A stretch of 64,000 bases of DNA from Prionace glauca. Its lineage: Eukaryota > Chordata > Chondrichthyes > Carcharhiniformes > Carcharhinidae. The stretch spans positions 22,171,291-22,235,290 of the forward strand of contig CM075760.1 of NCBI GenBank assembly GCA_037974335.1. The letters are read 5' to 3'. Shown here piece by piece: positions 62,717 to 64,000 of the stretch; the stretch's first letter is position 1; the number at the start of each line of letters is the position of its first letter. The position numbers and the translations under genes are program-made. The notes under the pieces were generated by a model. The model was not told the origin of the DNA, did no database searches, and saw only the letters and a program-made list of their open reading frames with translations.

Positions 62717-63165
62717 AGTCATACAGTACAGAAAGGGCCTTTCAGCCCATCGAATCTGCACTGACAAAACTATACTAAATTTGCACCAATCTATTTTCCA
62801 GCACTTGGCTGATGGTATTTGAACTGTCAAAACATTCCAGTACTCATCCATGTGCTTTTTAAAGGTTGTGAGGTTTCCTGCCTCTACTACCCTCCCAGAC
62901 AGTGAATTCCAGACTCCCACCACCCTCTGGGTGAAAACATTTTTCTTCAAATCTCCCAAAACCTCCTGTCCCTCACCTTAAAATGATCCCACCTCATTAT
63001 TGACCCTTCAAATAAGGGATACAGCTGCTTCCTATCCACCCTGTCCACACCCCTCGTAATCTTATATGCCTCAATCATGTCCCCCCTCAGCCTTCTCTGC
63101 TCTAAAGAAAACAACCAGCAACTGAAGCTGTTCTGTACAATGCAGAGAGTTCGATATTCTTTTTC
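62710..63165 (-). mobile_element. CR1-like LINE fragment (second subfamily)
   Basis: Antisense: left end TCATAGAGTCATACAGTACA, GAAAGGGCCTTTCAGCCCAT, then GACAGTGAATTCCAGACTCC and coding remnants (FSLEQRRLRGDMIEAYKITRG). Inserted exactly at the end of gene I's last finger. Confidence 0.85.
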
Positions 63166-63354
63166 CCCAGTCAGCAATTCAAAATCAAATCAAGATCTAT
63201 TAGGCACTATATCATGCGAAATGCTAAAGATGTTCTAAAGCGGTTGATTTTATATATGCTTTAATGAATAATGACGTTTCTTCGATTAAGCCAAGACTGG
63301 GTGAGTGTCGGCCAAATAAATTGAAATTATTTCAAGGTGATTACGGAAGTTCAA
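63166..63354. other. Spacer, nothing recognised
   Basis: No supported feature. Confidence 0.4.
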
Positions 63355-63480
63355 TTCACTGCGGTCAGATTTCCTGGTTGGATGGTTGCTTTAGTGGCCA
63401 GCAATGTTTTAGCAGTGAGCTTGCACATTCTCCCCGTCTCTGTAAGGGTTTCCGCCGGGTGTTCCGGCTTCCTCCACAGA
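63355..63480 (+). mobile_element. SINE central fragment
   Basis: GTGAGCTTGCACATTCTCCC, CCGTCTCTGTAAGGGTTTCC, GGTGTTCCGGCTTCCTCCAC. Head and tail missing. Confidence 0.7.
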
Positions 63481-63600
63481 GACGTACAGGCGCACAGCAG
63501 ATACTGGGGCACACACAGATACAGTGGATCACACAAAATTAGGGCCATTCACACAGAGATACTGGGGCATAAACATAAACAAGGGCACAAAAACATGCTG
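63481..63600. repeat. Degenerate CACA-rich short repeats
   Basis: CACACAGATACTGGGGCACA-like phrases recur about every 20-60 bases. Confidence 0.6.
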
Positions 63601-64000
63601 TTAGGTTGACTTCTAGCAACTTGCTGTTTGAAAAGTGGAAGCCTTAATACAAAACCCTCTTGTACAGTGCAGTGAGACCATGCATTAATTATACTGTGAT
63701 GAAGCGTGTACATTTTCTGCCTTACACAATTTTCTCAGTCAATCCAGTGGTTACACCAGCAGACAAGTTATTTCATAAACAACACTTCATAAGCACCTTT
63801 TGCTATTGTTTGTCAGCATCAGGTACACCAGGAGTTAGGGAGAAAAACAGGCATCTAACATTTCAGCCGTTTCATTCTGACTGAAAACATGAAATTCATC
63901 TTGGATTTAAAGCATGGAGCTGACCATTTTGTGCTGACTGCCTGTTTGAAGTCACGACTGTGCGCGCATAGATATGTTTTGGTTGTTTCTGCCCCATGAT
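63601..64000. other. Spacer, nothing recognised
   Basis: No supported gene or repeat. Confidence 0.4.

Overview
The window is eukaryotic, low in gene density and packed with repeats. Three things point to a cartilaginous fish such as a shark or ray: many CR1-type LINE copies ending in an (ATGTTCTT)-like tail, tRNA-derived SINEs of the HE1/V-SINE type, and a cluster of poly-C2H2 zinc-finger genes without KRAB or SCAN domains. That assignment is inference from recalled repeat families, not a database match.

Layout. Bases 1-10,880 hold no convincing gene. They carry microsatellites, a pyrimidine-rich block (about 4,980-5,790) followed by a 1.5-kb purine-rich block (6,110-7,610), a 56-bp minisatellite (8,675-8,998), two LTR-like fossils and CR1 pieces. 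From 10,880 to 34,850 lies a zinc-finger cluster with genes or fragments on both strands: A (-), C (+), J (+, fragment), D (-), E (+), G (-, fragment), F (-, one stop) and H (-, relic). A/C and D/E are head-to-head pairs around GC-rich, CCAAT-box regions whose first exons end in a GTGAGT donor. From 35,264 to 46,317 an 11-kb head-to-tail trimer of one CR1 element splits a zinc-finger leader exon. The third unit is full length with both ORFs open. Next come a CpG-rich promoter with two YY1-like motifs (46,600-47,170) and zinc-finger gene B (+, 15 fingers), which is an inverted duplicate of the A region. After 54,400 come a foldback element, a 52-bp minisatellite, a long CR1 RT fragment, several SINEs, a tRNA-Arg(ACG) gene (60,807-60,879), and broken zinc-finger gene I followed by another CR1-like fragment.

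How the parts relate. The zinc-finger genes share one plan: a GC-rich exon 1, an intron, then one large exon with a leader carrying two fossil fingers, a start at ME-K/T/I-x-W/L-KC, 9-15 fingers joined by TGERPF-type linkers, and a conserved 3' UTR. Duplication acts at three scales: four-finger (336-bp) blocks inside genes B and D, direct and inverted copies of gene regions, and the CR1 trimer. Paralogous copies provide natural empty sites for several insertions, so integration structures can be read directly.

Most striking observation. The middle unit of the CR1 trimer is a mosaic. Its 5' part matches unit 3 and its 3' part matches unit 1, the pattern expected from unequal crossover that turned a dimer into a trimer.
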